A DNA stretch of 64,000 bases from Phocoena phocoena (Eukaryota > Chordata > Mammalia > Artiodactyla > Phocoenidae). The translations under genes and the position numbers were made by a program. The stretch lies in NCBI RefSeq assembly GCF_963924675.1, contig NC_089220.1, positions 166,394,761 to 166,458,760 on the forward strand, in the 5' to 3' direction. The stretch's first letter is position 1; every line of letters starts with the position of its first letter. This document shows positions 49,168 to 60,995 of the stretch, piece by piece. The notes below the pieces were generated by a model. The model did not search any database, had not been told where the DNA came from, and saw only the letters and a list, made by a program, of their open reading frames with translations.

Positions 49168-49672
49168 GATCTTCCCTGGTTTATGATGGGCTTATGTCCT
49201 GATAAACCCATAATAACTGCAAAATACCATAAGTTGAGAATGGGTTTAATACACCTAGCCTACCGAACACCGTAGCTTAGCCTAGCTTACGTTACATGTA
49301 CTCAAAACACTTACATTAGCCTACAGGTGGGCAACATCATCTAACACCAAGCCTGTTTTATAATACAGTGTTGAATAACTCATGTAATTTATTGGATACT
49401 GTACTGAAAGTGAAAAACAGAATGGGTGTCTGGTACTGAACGGTTGTAAGTGTCTTGGTCGTTCACCCTGGTGATCACATGGCAGACAGGCACCTGCAGC
49501 TCTGCGTCTGTGCAGCATCACGAGGGACTATCTACCGCATATCAGTAGCCCAGGAAAAGGTCAGAATTCAAAATCTGAAGTACGGTTTCTACTGAATGCA
49601 TATTACTTTCACACCACCATAAAGTCAAAAAATCGTAAGTCAAACCATTTTAATTTGGGGACCGTTTGTAAT
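49168..49672. mobile_element. Tigger-like non-autonomous DNA transposon (TcMar-Tigger)
   Basis: Outer ends are related inverted sequences: the left end around CCTGGTTTATGATGGG, the right end AAGTCAAACCATTTTAATTT then GGGGACCGTTTG. The interior carries typical words (ACCTAGCCTACCGAACACCG, CTTAGCCTAGCTTACGTTAC, AATACCATAAGTTGAGAATG, ACCATAAAGTCAAAAAATCG). No transposase frame. Subfamily not certain. It sits inside the L2 at 43390-49851. Confidence 0.75.
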
Positions 49673-49851
49673 TACCGCCTGACGTGGTATATGCTCGTGT
49701 GTGTAGTAGCACATCCCTGACTCTCCCCAACTCGCGTAAAGGATCCAAGAGAGCAAATGTCTTGTTTCGTTTGCTGCTCTTTTACAAGCTCCTCATATGG
49801 TGCCTACGTATAGTTAGATGCTCAGTAAGTACGTGTTGAATGAATTAACGA

Positions 49852-52109
49852 ACTGGCGTAGATAATGTAGTTGTTTATATTTGAAAACACTTTTACATAC
49901 ACTATTTTATTTGATTCCCCGAAGTAGGAGTCAACAGGGGGGCAAATTTCTTTTCTTGCACGTTACACCTATATACACTGGGTCTGATCCCAAAATGATT
50001 TCCATAGTGACAGAAAGCAGATCAGTGGTTGCTCAGGGGATGACGAGGATCACAAAGGGGACGAGGGACTATTTGGAAGCAATCAGGTATTCATTATCCT
50101 CGTTGTGGTGATAGTTTCATGGGTATATGCATATATCAGAACTTTCCAAGTTTGTACATTTTAAATACGTACAATTTATTGTATGTTATTTTCCCTTAAT
50201 AAAGCTGTTTTGCAAAAAAACACATTAGATAACTTTCAAGATCATGCAGCATTTTAATGGCAAAGTTTGGAGCCACATCGGCAGTGTCCTTGGGTCTTTA
50301 TTAACAGTAACAATTTACAATTTTGTTTACATATTCCTCCACATTGAAAAGGGGACTTTGATTTTAAAGTTTGGAGATGTTCTCCATCACTTACGCTTCA
50401 TCCCTTCAATTAAGTGAAAATCAAAGATCCAAAAGTAATTGGATAGTATTTGAAGAATTGCAAGTTTATAGAATTTTCAGAGGAGCAAGTTAGAGAATTA
50501 AATGATTGGACCAAGGTCACCTAGAACAGCAGGTTTGGCACAGGAATTAGAAACTGGATAACCCCGAATTTTGTTTCTCAGCATAAAAGCCACATTTCTC
50601 TTCCTTCCATTCTTTATTGACAAATTGTAATTTTTTTCCCCCAAAGTACCGAAAATATCTGTTTCTCAAAGTCCTTTGAGTGTGTTTTCTTTTCCTCTTT
50701 TGTGAATGAGGCGTTCTAAATGCCTTCTGGCACGTACAAGACTCACTGCGAAGCTCTTTTTTTTTTAATTTACTATTTAAGAGAGGGACCCTCTGTTGAA
50801 AAAAAAATACCAATAGAACTGAAGTCAGTGAAGATATCAGCAAGATGTATGTGTCAGGTCAAGTTAAGGCTGAAATCCCATCTAATGTAGTCAAAGAGCC
50901 ACCCTTTAATTAATAAATCTGTTCCTGAGAAAGCAACTCTTCTCAAATTGATCAATATTTTTCTATTTAAATGGACCCATTTTTAAAATTTTCTGCCGTA
51001 TGCTACTGAGTACTTACTGAATGCGGAATATACAGAGGGATACAAAGAGGTCAGCCTAACTCTCAAGGAGATGGAATAGAACAAATGACAGGTATTTTGG
51101 AATGCAAGGAGCATATGTTTTTGAGATTCTTAAGACCATTTTTTTTTGTCTTGTTTTGAATTGTTACTGAATCTTTACCTTTTAGCTTTAAATTGATTGG
51201 TTTATCCCCTTTATTTCACTAACATTCCCAAGACCCTTGGTCAAATAATTTATAATTGTGATTTTAAGCACATTTGAGTACTAATAACTACTTAAAAGTT
51301 ATGCTTGGTGAATTCTTTCATAATATTAATAATTACTCCTTGGTTATTTATTATGAGAAATTGTGTGTATGCATGTATATGTGCATATGCACATATGTGA
51401 TTTTCTTAAATTGGGACAACCTTTTCTGTTATATTTGCAAGCATCACTCAGTAATCTTAGGCAACCCTATTTGGGCAGAGAGAAAGAAAACAATGGAAAA
51501 TTAAAACTCCAATGTGATTATTTTTCCATTTGCATCACATCTCACATCTAAACAGACACTAGGATGTTTCCTTGTGTCTAGCTGTGAACATTGAATATTT
51601 TTAGTTTCTCTTTAGAATTGGAGACTAGACATACCAGTAGGAAGTTGCTAATGGAAATTGATGCTTTTGCTTCTGGCCAAGCATACCACAGAGATCATGG
51701 AGGTAACATCCAACTCATGCACAGAACATGCCTTATAAACAAGAGAAGTCATTGCCCAGGGTAGATTAGTAATATCTGTGTAGAAACAAGCTCTAGCTGG
51801 ATTGCCAGATACCACTGTGACTAAAAGTTGTTTGTGTCTGCAGAATTCTAAAAGAAAGATCCCTTGCAATTTTTTACATTTGTTATAATTTTCCATTAAG
51901 GTTGTAACAATACCACAAAAATGTTTGGTCAAAAAAAAAAAAAAGAAATCTGAATCTTCTAAAAATACTTCTCGTATTACTGATGGCATTTGAGCAGTGT
52001 CTCATATGACTTGCTTTGCCAGTCGTCTGCAATCCTTTGGGACTATTTTGAGACTGGATTACCCAATGCTTTAGCTTGAGTTCTCCATATTTTACAAAAT
52101 CCCCTTCCA
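49852..52109. other. Intronic sequence with an L1 tail and no gene recognised
   Basis: Contains the L1 3' fragment listed at 49985-50215 and a weak antisense MIR-like patch at about 50480-50550. A possible antisense L2 scrap lies near 51000-51060. The rest is unique and AT-rich. Confidence 0.45.
49985..50215 (+). repeat. Old L1M LINE 3' end, sense
   Basis: AGATCAGTGGTTGCTCAGGG, GTGGTGATAGTTTCATGGGT, GTACATTTTAAATACGTACA and ATTTATTGTATGTTATTTTC ending in CTTAATAAAGCTG plus A's. This is the classic terminal part of old L1s. Confidence 0.75.
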
Positions 52110-52533
52110 GCTATGTGACAGAATGACTAGAAAGTTCTCTATAAGCACTGTCTCCAATTCCCCTCCTGTGGTTTCTCTTGAACCCGTCCATTCAGAACTT
52201 TAGTCCCACCACTCCATACAAGCAGCTGTGGTCAAGGTCACCAGTGACCGCCCCATGTAAATCAGCCCTCTTTTCATCTGACTTCTGAGCACTCGACATG
52301 CTAGGACTTCCTGTCCTTAAGACATGAACTTCTCCTGGCTTCCTGGACGCCTCTCAGTCTCAGCCATCTTCTGACCTCACCACCCGCTCCTCTTAGATCT
52401 TCTTTGTTGACTCCTTTTCAATTTCTCACCCTTAAACACTGGCCTCAGCCCCCAGACCACTTCTGTTCTCAGCTATGCTAGTGCCCTCAGTGGTCTGTTC
52501 AAGTCTCCTGCTGCCAAATGTCACCTATATGAT

Positions 52534-52936
52534 TGTCTTGGTCAGCTCAGGCTGTCATGACAAAATACCATAAACTTAGTGGCTTAAACAATGGAAATGT
52601 ATTTCCTCACAGTTTAGAGGCTTGGAAGTCCAAGATCAGGGGCCAGCATGGTCAGGTTCTGGTGAGGCCTCTCTTCCCGGCTTGCAGATGGCCACCTTCT
52701 CAGTGTGCCCATCCATGGCCTTTCCTTGGTGCCTATGCATGGAGAGAGAAAGAAGGTAAGCTCTCTGGTGTCTTATTTTATAAGGGCACTAATCCCTTCA
52801 TGAGAGCCCCACCCTCATGCCCTTATCCAGACCTAATCACCTCCCAAAGGCTCCACCTCCAAAAACTGTCACATTAAGGTTTGGGGCTTCAACATATGAA
52901 TTTGGGGGGGGGGACACAAACATTCAGTGCATAACA
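52534..52936 (-). mobile_element. MLT1-type solo LTR (ERVL-MaLR), antisense
   Basis: A 403-bp non-coding LTR with TG...CA ends (TGTCTTGG to CATAACA) and the 5-bp duplication ATGAT at 52529-52533 and 52937-52941. Inner words: AAGTCCAAGATCAGGGGCCA, CTTGCAGATGGCCACCTTCT, TTATAAGGGCACTAATCCCT, CCTAATCACCTCCCAAAGGC. No internal retroviral genes are present. Confidence 0.93.
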
Positions 52937-53780
52937 ATGATAATGACCCCTCTGGCCCAGACCTCTCCCCTGAAGTCCCCAGATACATATTTCAGATCAC
53001 CTGCTTGACATCTCACCCTTAACAGGTCTAAAAATGAACTTCTGATTCCCCCAACAAAACCTACTTCACCAACATCAGTCCATTGCAGCCCTCCCCTGCC
53101 AGCTGCTCACACCAAAACCCTGTCATTTTCCTTGATTCTTTTTTTTTTTTTTAATCTCATTTCACATCCAATCTGTCGGGAAATCCTGTTCACTCTCCTT
53201 TCATACTATATCGAGAAATCTAACCACTTTTTACCACCTCTAATACTCTGCCCAGGTCCAAACCACCATAATTCCTGTGGTCTCCTGATGTTAATCCTTG
53301 TCCTATTTAGTCAGTTCTTAACAAAGCAGCCCTGGTAAATAAATCACACCTTTACCTTGTCTCACCTCCGTTCATAACCCTCTGTTGTTTTCCTAGCTTA
53401 TCGAGAGTTAAGGGTCTACACCATCTGACCACTTGCTTCCTTCCTAATCTCATCTCATCCATTCACTACCTCTCACACTGTCCTCCAAACACACTCGTCC
53501 TTTACTGTTCCTGGGACGCACCAGGCACACTCCTGCCCTAAGAAAACTTGCTCCTCTCTCTGTCTGGATTGTTCTTCGCCCAGATATCTGCAAGCCTTGC
53601 TCCCACCCTTCTTTCAAATATCTTATCAGCAGGACATCCAACTACTGGGAATAAAATAGCAATGCCCCACTCCCGCCCCACTTCTTTCTGCCCCCCACAC
53701 TCTGTTTTATTTTACTCCCTGTTACTTGACACATTCTCCACTGTCTCATCTATGAGCTTATTGTCTACTGTACATCAGTA

Positions 53781-54128
53781 CAGGGCTTCCCTAGTGGCAC
53801 AGTGTTTAAAAATCTGCCTGCCAATACAGGGGACCTGGGTTCAAGCCCTGGTCCGGGAAGATCCCACATGCCGCAGAGCAACTAAGCCCGTGCGCCATAA
53901 CTACTGAGCCTACGCTCTAGAGCCCGCGAGCCACAACTACTGAGCCCACGTGCCACAACTACTGAAGCCCGCGCACCCAGAGCCCATGTTCTGCAACAAA
54001 GAGAAGCACCGCAATGAGAAGCCGGTGCACCGCAACGAAGAGTAGCCCCCGCTCACCGCAACTAGAGAAAGCCCGTGCGCAGCAACGAAGACCCAACACG
54101 GCCAAAAAAAAGACTGTTAGGAAACTTT
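53781..54128 (+). mobile_element. CHR-1-type SINE, sense
   Basis: Starts GGGCTTCCCTAGTGGCACAG shortly after position 53781, keeps the CHR-1 body (GAGTAGCCCCCGCTCACCGC) and ends CAACGAAGACCCAACACGGC plus an A tail and short extra sequence. The perfect duplication TGTACATCAGTA is at 53769-53780 and 54129-54140. It sits in the L2 3' end. Confidence 0.95.
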
Positions 54129-56744
54129 TGTACATCAGTAGAAACTCAGATCTCTGAGCTTACCGTTCTACAGCTCACCTGTATTACACCCAGGTACTCA
54201 ATAAATATTTCTAGAAGGACCGAAATCTGTCTTTCATGCTAATTCTGCTTAAGTGAATGCAGTGCCACTGCTCTAAATCTGAAACAGCCCCGAGTTTCAC
54301 CAACGTTTCTCCCTTCCTAAAGTTTTCATTGTGGGATCAAAATAACAATTCAGACTCCTTTTGCTCTCAGTTGTTTTAAACGGCACAAAAACACTGTGTA
54401 GGTTGAAGTACTTGTCCCGTGGAAAGGGTACAGAGTCTATGATTCTGCCTTCTGTTAATGCTTGTTTCAAAGCATAATGTTTATGTGTCAGTTGAACTGC
54501 TATTATAGAAGATAAAGCTGGGAGAATGCATGGATGCCTGGATGTGATAGTAATTTGGGTTGGGTTTTGTGTCTCCAGGTTACTTCCAGCCTAGGGGAGG
54601 GACTCTACTTGTCCAGTGCCTGTTGCGAATGGGCAGCCCAAGACGATTGCTTGATAAATTCTTTAGCCTTTAAAGCAAGTAGAGGTATTATGGGCTTATC
54701 ACTTCTTTCCCAGGGCTTTCAGTAGGAATACCAACAATTGTCGTTTTGATCTTGAGACATTTAGGGGTGGGATGGGGGGACTCTTACCTCTGAAAGCAGG
54801 GAGAAAGGTTATTGACGGTACATCTGGAAGCAGGGCTTGTACTTTGCTGGCAGTGATGGGAAGACCTGGGGACATGGATCTGGGCAGGACCACTTTGTCA
54901 TCACGGTCCCTTCCCGCCCACCACTCCCAGAGCTGCTTTTGCCACCCTCGGACATCTGTTCTTTATTGTGATCGTGTGGTGGAGAACAGAAGCTACTTTC
55001 AAAAGGCAGCACTGAAACTCCAAAGGGAAATGGGGAGGAAGAGGAAGTAGCCATGTGTCATGTCTCTTAAATGCCTCTTCAGCAAGTACCAGAGGAAACA
55101 GAAGGTAAAGGTACGATAATGTCTCTTAGGGTCTTTTGAGGGCAGACTGGAAAGCTCCGATTGTCAAGCCCAGCCCTGGAAATTCATGTCACGGGAACCA
55201 GTGCCCAGAGCCAGTCACTGCGGGCTGGAGGTGGGGCCTTTCTGGGGAGGGACTGTGGCTTCATCTTGTTACCCTCTTGCACCTAGAATTCCACTGGCAG
55301 CAACTCTCTTTTTCCACTTGCTTATAAAGCAAGAACAGGCATACAAGGATACCTCTGTCAGAGATTAGATAAACCTTACAAAAGCTTTGTAAAGCCCCCT
55401 TCCAACCAGGACAAGGGCCACCAAGTGACCTAGGTTGGCACACTTGACCGGCAGGTCCATCTCAACCCCATTCTCTCTTCTCTGTGGCTCACACCCTTGA
55501 ACACACGACTGTGATCCTGAGCGCCCATCTGGGCCTTAGAGAATGCTGTGTCTCTTGGGACCCCCTTTATTCCTCTGGCCAGGGCTGAGAGAAGGACATT
55601 CCAGATCTCCCCAGAGGGGCAGGGTGTGGAGAGGGCTGAAGACAGGAGACACAGAAGAGGCTTCCAGAAGAGCCACACCCTCTGGCCTGGGCCCAAGGAC
55701 AAAGGAGGAGCGGCAGGAAAGACACAGGGAGAGGGGAGCAGGCAGGCGGCCAGGGACAGGCCTTGGAAGGGCCTCACCCACCTCTCGCTCGATCACTGCC
55801 CACTCCAGGCTGGAGTCCGGCTAGATTTGTCTGGGAGGGTCCACAGGGCAGCTGTGGCCTGTTTGGCGGAGGGGAACATTTATTACAGCCTGGGAAATCC
55901 TGTTGAAAGGCTCAGAAGAACCCAGTGGTGAACAAACAACAGAATAATTAGCACATAATCGTCATGGTAAAAATGTGAAACTTAAAGTCACCGAAGCAGT
56001 TCATCAGTGTAAACAACGTGGAGACACTAAAAGCAGCTCCGCGTGACTTAGCTTTCCTGCCAACATTCAACCAAAAATAAAGTAAGCAAATCTCTGGAGA
56101 GGTAGAGGACACTCAAGTACCCTGGTGCGTGAGGACCGCTCAAAAAATAAACGTAAAATCACCTGTCGCTAGAAGATTCTATTCCTAGCGCTGAGGCTGA
56201 TGTTCAGGAAACTTTCCTCATCCTTCTGTGTCACAGAGCCTGCCTGGGGCAAGATCACAGAGGCTCCCATACTGTGTGTCTACATATCTTTAAAGCTGTA
56301 AATCAAGCCGACAAGCTATTAGATAGAATATGTTCTAGCCTCTCATGCTTTGACCAGTATACCTCCGTAACAACGTAGAAAGGCACTTTTGCTTTTAGTG
56401 TTTTTGAAATTCTCAGAGTCCTCTGCTGGATCATGAGGCAAAGGGGGGTCCCCCTCACCCCCTACCTGCAGCAGTGCCCCTTCCTCCTGACTCTCCCTCC
56501 GGCTCTTTTCTCATTTCACTTGTGAGTGATGCCCGACTGCAAACACAAGCTCCCTCAACGCGCCCTGCAGGTGCCCGAGCCTTGATTCCCCCCCCGCCCT
56601 CAGCACTTGGGGTGCACATGCCGATGTTGGGGTGAGGGGGTGCTCCAAAGTGTAGCCCCCGGGACAGGGCCCCTCTGCCACCTACTCATCCAGCACGTAA
56701 TTCAACCCTCATTCCATCAGGACTTAAACACATAAGCCGTGCCC

Positions 56745-56835
56745 TTCCATCAGATGTAGACGTGTGTAACTGAATCCCTTTGCCGTACAGCAGAAATTAA
56801 CGCAGCACTGCAAATCAACTATGCTTCAACTAAAA
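56745..56835 (+). repeat. Short L1 3' end fragment, sense
   Basis: GTGTAACTGAATCCCTTTGC, CGTACAGCAGAAATTAACGC and GCAAATCAACTATGCTTCAA are the sense counterpart of the L1 3' UTR seen inverted at about 40385-40440. Confidence 0.65.
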
Positions 56836-57459
56836 GCAATCAGATCACAGGCATTGAGGGAAGCTGATCATTCCTGTGAGAGGGGCACCGGATGGGTCAG
56901 TTCCTTTATGTTTCTCATGTGACAGAGGAAGTCTCTTGTTTAAGAGCTTTGAAATGAAGGCGGGTGAGATGTGAATTCCCCTAATGGCCCACACCCTCTT
57001 TCTCACTCCACAGACAGAAAAGCAAAGAGTGAGATGTGAGTGTTCTGGAATATTCGTCAGTGGCTACCTATGCTCAGAGTATCACCCTTCGACCAAGGCC
57101 CTCCCGGCTTTCCGGCTCCATTACCTGCGTGGGTGCTGCCCCCCACCCAGGCCTGAGGGTGGCAAAGGCCAGCTGCTTGCAGACAGATGGGTTTTATCCC
57201 CCAAATATTTCACTGAGGCGCTGGGGAACAGATGAGTCCCATGAGAGTCGCAGATGGACAGAGAGTAGAATTACTGGGGCCAAGAGCCCCGACGGAAGGC
57301 TGGGCCTCCAGAGGAGACCAGGATGTGGAGTCCAGGAATGAGAGTGAGGAAGGGAAGGATGCAGGAAGAGGTAGCACCAAAGGCTCTTTGGGGTCCAAGC
57401 ATCCCACAGTTACTGCTTTTAAAACATGAATTTGAAAAAGTAGGGAGTCTGTCTAATGA

Positions 57460-57533
57460 AATAGAATCCACAGATATGGGTCTGGGTTGTTTACAACCCA
57501 GAATAGAATCCACAGATATGGGTTGTTTACAAC
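57460..57533 (+). repeat. Local direct duplication with a small palindrome
   Basis: AATAGAATCCACAGATATGG starts at 57460 and again at 57502, each followed by GGTTGTTTACAAC; the first copy has an extra TCTG. TGGGTTGT at 57483-57490 and ACAACCCA at 57493-57500 form an inverted repeat with a 2-base loop. Each copy carries the forkhead core TGTTTAC (57488-57494 and 57524-57530). Confidence 0.9.
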
Positions 57534-58547
57534 ATTTGTCATCAAAGGATAATTTTTATTTTTTGTCATTCGCGTGACTTAGGTAAAAGTATAAGGAAGC
57601 AGCACGGTTCCCATTTACCCTGAAAGTTTCCTCTGGAAATTGTTGACGATCCTGAGGTTTGCTTACCGGAGGAGAAAAGAAGTTTGTCCTGTCAACACCT
57701 CCCAATGTCTTTCTCCCCCAGTTCAGGGACCGGACAGGTTGTCTCTTTTCAAGTAGAATAATTTTCATATAATAATAGAAAATAAAAGAAATTATGAACA
57801 ATAAAACTCATAATATTATATATGGGTGGGTATTTTTAAATCTACATGTAATTTATATAAAAACCAGCATTTCATACTGAAAAGTTTTCTAAAGATATAT
57901 TCATTCATCCATAATAATTACTGGTTATTATTATGTAAGACACTAATAATTTAGTATAGAAGAAAATAAATTTCTGATTAACTCAGATGGTTTCTCACTA
58001 ATGTCCATAATCTCTGGGCTTAAATCTGATAATCAGTATGATTGAAGACCATGCACGATGTATAAATCTCCTAGTGGGATGGGTATATATACATTTTGAT
58101 TTATAGTCAAAGTCTTTCTGATACTTGGGAAACATTCATTGGAAATTCTGTAAAAGTTGCACTTTTCATATCCATAAAAGGCCAATTAATTTTTTTCTGG
58201 GACCATGATAATTGTACTTTTATACTTGTGTTCTTCAAGAAAATCTGCTTCCTTTTGTGGCCTTTACTCTTTGGGTCTGTATTATAGAATTTCAACACCC
58301 ACTTTTTTATCAAAAGCCAAGGAAAACTTGCAAATTTCCATAACTACATCCAGGTTTAAGCTCTTAGGTCAGATCTGGGTGCTCTGTGGAAGCAACACTA
58401 TTTAGATAGTATTATTTTAACACTTAAAAAAATGATTTATTTTTTAATTTTTTTGGTAGGAAAAACGACAGAAAACCTAACAATATAATAACATAGTAGA
58501 CATTACTGAAATTAAACAGATGCTCGCGTCTGTTTAACACCTAAGAG

Positions 58548-58740
58548 GCAGAGTGGCACAGTGGTTAAGATCATTAGCTGGGTGAGTCATACAGGTTACT
58601 TCTCTTTGCCTCAGTGTTCCTCATCTGTAAAATGGGGATGATTACAATAGCAACCTCATAAAGAAGATTAAATGAGTTAATCTGTTTGGAGAAGGTTTAG
58701 ATCAGTGCCTGGCACACAGCAAGTGCTATGTAAGTTGTCA
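58548..58740 (+). repeat. MIR SINE, sense, nearly full length
   Basis: GCAGAGTGGCACAGTGGTTA, CTTTGCCTCAGTGTTCCTCA, TCTGTAAAATGGGGATGATT, AGATTAAATGAGTTAATCTG and CAGTGCCTGGCACACAGCAA. Confidence 0.9.
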
Positions 58741-58879
58741 AATTTTATTTTTTTTATTCCCCCCCGCAAAGCTTATCAAAATATAGTTAGGCTGACCTCT
58801 GGTAGCCCTCAAATTTTAAAAAGAAAGGTAATATTTCTATAATAGCTTCAGACTTCATATGTTTTTAAAGAAGTAAAAT

Positions 58880-60662
58880 GTAAAACCCCATCTTCTCTCC
58901 TCCCTCCTTCTTCTTTCCCAGAGCTAACCGACCCCTGCAGTTGGAGAGTATAACTGCCATGCAAGTTTTGGTGCTTGTGCTATATTTGGTACACGCATAA
59001 ACAATATATATTACTATTTTGTGTTATAAAACTTTACATAAATGGGATCATACTGCACGTATCCTTTTGTAACTTTCTGTGTTCACTCAACTTTACCTTT
59101 TGGGGATTTATCCATGTTGGTGAATGTGGTTCTACTTCATTCATTATAACTGTTGTTGACAATTCCATTGTATGAATGAACCACTGAGAACAAATCAATG
59201 AGAAATAGTGCCACAGTGAGCACCATGGAGCCAGTGACCACACATGAGATTTTTATCTGTGATGGATAATTTACAAGAAATAGCGAGCTTACAGTATGCA
59301 CATCTGACATTTCACCAGGTGTCCTAAAATGATTGCACAAGTTTTCACTTTCACCAGCAGTGAATAACAGACCCCGTTTTCCCATGACTTCGCCAGTAAT
59401 TGAGGTTATTGGATTTACTGACTTTTGCCTATCTGGTGGGTATAAAATAGTGCATCATTGTTACCATTTTTATTTCCATAATTACTGGTGAGATTGGGCG
59501 TTTTTATATTTATTGGCTGCTGGGGTTTCTTCTGCCATGCGTTGCGTATTTATATCCATTTTTGCATATCCACTATTGCCCATTTTCTATTTTCTTATTG
59601 ATTTATGAGGGTTCTTTCATTATTCGGACTACTAATCCCTGGTAGAGCATGTGAGTTATAAATATCTTCTTTCAGACTCTGGTTTGTCTTCTTTACTTTG
59701 TTTTCAGTGTCTCTTGTAGTACAGAATATTCATTTTAATTAAGCAATACTTTCTGGGAGTTACCTGACAGTCCAGTGGTTAGGACTCTGCACTTTCACTG
59801 CCGAGGGGCCCAGGTTCAGTCCCTGGTCGGGGAACTAAGACCCAGAAAGCCATGTGGTGCAACCAAAAAACAAAAAAAAACAAGGCAATACTTTTCTCTG
59901 TGGTTTATAGTTTTTATTTCTTTTAAAAGTCTTTCCCTCTACCAGTATGCAAGGATACAACACCATGTTTCATCTTATTTCATAGTTTAGCTTCTCACAC
60001 ATAGGTCTTTAGTCCAGTAGGAATTTATTTTACTTACGTTGTAAGGAAAGGATATATTTTTTACTTTTTCCATATGGTGCCCCAATTTTCCTGACACTGT
60101 TTATTGAATAGTTGTTTCTCCATGGACTTGTACCACCATCTCAGTCATACCAAGCTTTCATAAAACCTGTGTCGTCTTCTAGGCAATCTATTTTGTTCCA
60201 TAGTCCTGTTTGTTCTATCCCTGTGCCAAAACCACACTGTCCTAATAGTGTTGATATCTGGTAGGAAAATACTCCCTCTTACTATTGTTCCTCAAAATTG
60301 ACATATTGTTATAAGTGGTATGTTTTTATCAAACTGTATTCTCTGATTTTTTTCTAGTATTTGGGGTTGCCTTCGAGTCTCTATATTGGTCATATATTAT
60401 TCAGTCATATTCTAACACCGTGTCTACAGGTTTCCTTGGATTCTCTGTTATATCATCTGAGAATAATCACAATTTTGGTGATCCCTTCCAATCCATGTGC
60501 CTTGTATTTCTTTTTCTTGTATTGACTGGGACTTTAGCTGCAACCATAGTAAAAATTCTGAATTTGAAGAGAACGCCTCTAAGATTTCATCATCGAGTGC
60601 TATGCTTGTGGGAGGTTTTTGGTGGATGCCTTTCACCACATTAAGAAAGTTCTCTTTAATTC
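58880..60662 (-). mobile_element. Old L1M LINE, antisense, extending to the SINE at 60663
   Basis: Starts near TCCTCCCTCCTTCTTCTTTC (inverted 3' UTR) and continues through diverged inverted ORF2 sequence, such as GTGCCCCAATTTTCCTGACA, TTTATTGAATAGTTGTTTCT, TTTGTTCCATAGTCCTG and TTGACTGGGACTTTAGC. A SINE interrupts it at 59753-59881. No open frame of ORF2 remains. Confidence 0.65.
59753..59881 (+). mobile_element. Short tRNA-derived SINE (CHR family), sense
   Basis: TCCAGTGGTTAGGACTCTGC, CCCAGGTTCAGTCCCTGGTC and GGGGAACTAAGACCCAGAAA with an A-rich tail. This is the short tRNA-Glu-type form. The duplication AAGCAATACTTT at 59741-59752 recurs as AAGGCAATACTTTT from 59882. Confidence 0.9.
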
Positions 60663-60995
60663 TTTTTTTTTATTTTATTATTTTTAATTTATTTATTTTA
60701 ATTTATTTTTGGCTGCGTTGGGTCTTTGTTGCTGCACGTGGGCTTTCTCTAGCTGCAGTGAGCTGGGGTTACTCTTCGTTGCGGTGCGAGGGCTTCTCAT
60801 TGCAGTGGCTTCTCTTGTTGCAGAGGATGGGCTCTAGGTGCGTGAGCTTCAGTAGTTGTGGCAAGCAGGCTCAGTAGTTGTGGCACATGGGCTTAGTTGC
60901 TCCGTAGCATGTGGGATCTTTCCGGACCAGGGCTCGAACCCGTGTCCCCTGCATTGGCAGGTGGATTCTCAACCACTGCGCCACCAGGGAAGTCC
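60663..60995 (-). mobile_element. CHR-1-type SINE, antisense
   Basis: T-rich start, TTTTTGGCTGCGTTGGGTCT, GGTTACTCTTCGTTGCGGTG, then CGAACCCGTGTCCCCTGCAT and the end CCACCAGGGAAGTCC. It adjoins or interrupts the old L1M. No clear duplication seen. Confidence 0.92.

Larger units (their letters stand above)
43390..49851 (+). mobile_element. L2 LINE, sense, split by an L1 and a Tigger-like transposon
   Basis: Three segments are collinear parts of one L2: 43390-43707 (TATTGCAGTAGCCTCCTAAC, CATCACTCCTCTGCTCCATG), 48962-49165 (CAGCCTAGCTTATTGCTACC onward) and about 49680-49851, ending ATGCTCAGTAAGTACGTGTT then GAATGAATT. The L2 order resumes exactly after the L1 at 43722-48947 and after the transposon at 49168-49672. 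The two insertions are therefore younger than the L2. Confidence 0.75.
52110..54225 (+). mobile_element. L2 LINE, sense, reverse transcriptase region to 3' end, split by an LTR and a SINE
   Basis: Collinear L2 pieces: 52110-52533 (GTCAAGGTCACCAGTGACCG, CTTCCTGGACGCC), 52937-53780 (CCAGACCTCTCCCCTGAAGT, ATCCAATCTGTCGGGAAATC, GTTCTTCGCCCAGATATCTG) and 54129-54225 (GGTACTCAATAAATATTTCT). The MLT1 LTR at 52534-52936 and the CHR-1 SINE at 53781-54128 interrupt it. A T-run lies at about 53140-53152. It is one of the longer L2 copies in the window. Confidence 0.8.
54226..58547. other. Mostly unique intronic sequence
   Basis: About 4.3 kb. GC-rich at 55480-55900 with overlapping open frames on both strands and few CpGs, so not a CpG-island promoter. 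A short sense L1 3' fragment is at 56745-56835 and a local duplication at 57460-57533; both are listed separately. No exon recognised. Confidence 0.5.

Noticed and set aside
55430..55931. GC-rich block with overlapping 80-127 codon frames on both strands
   Set aside because: Few CpGs, so not a CpG-island promoter. Frames on both strands are expected in GC-rich DNA. No protein family recognised.
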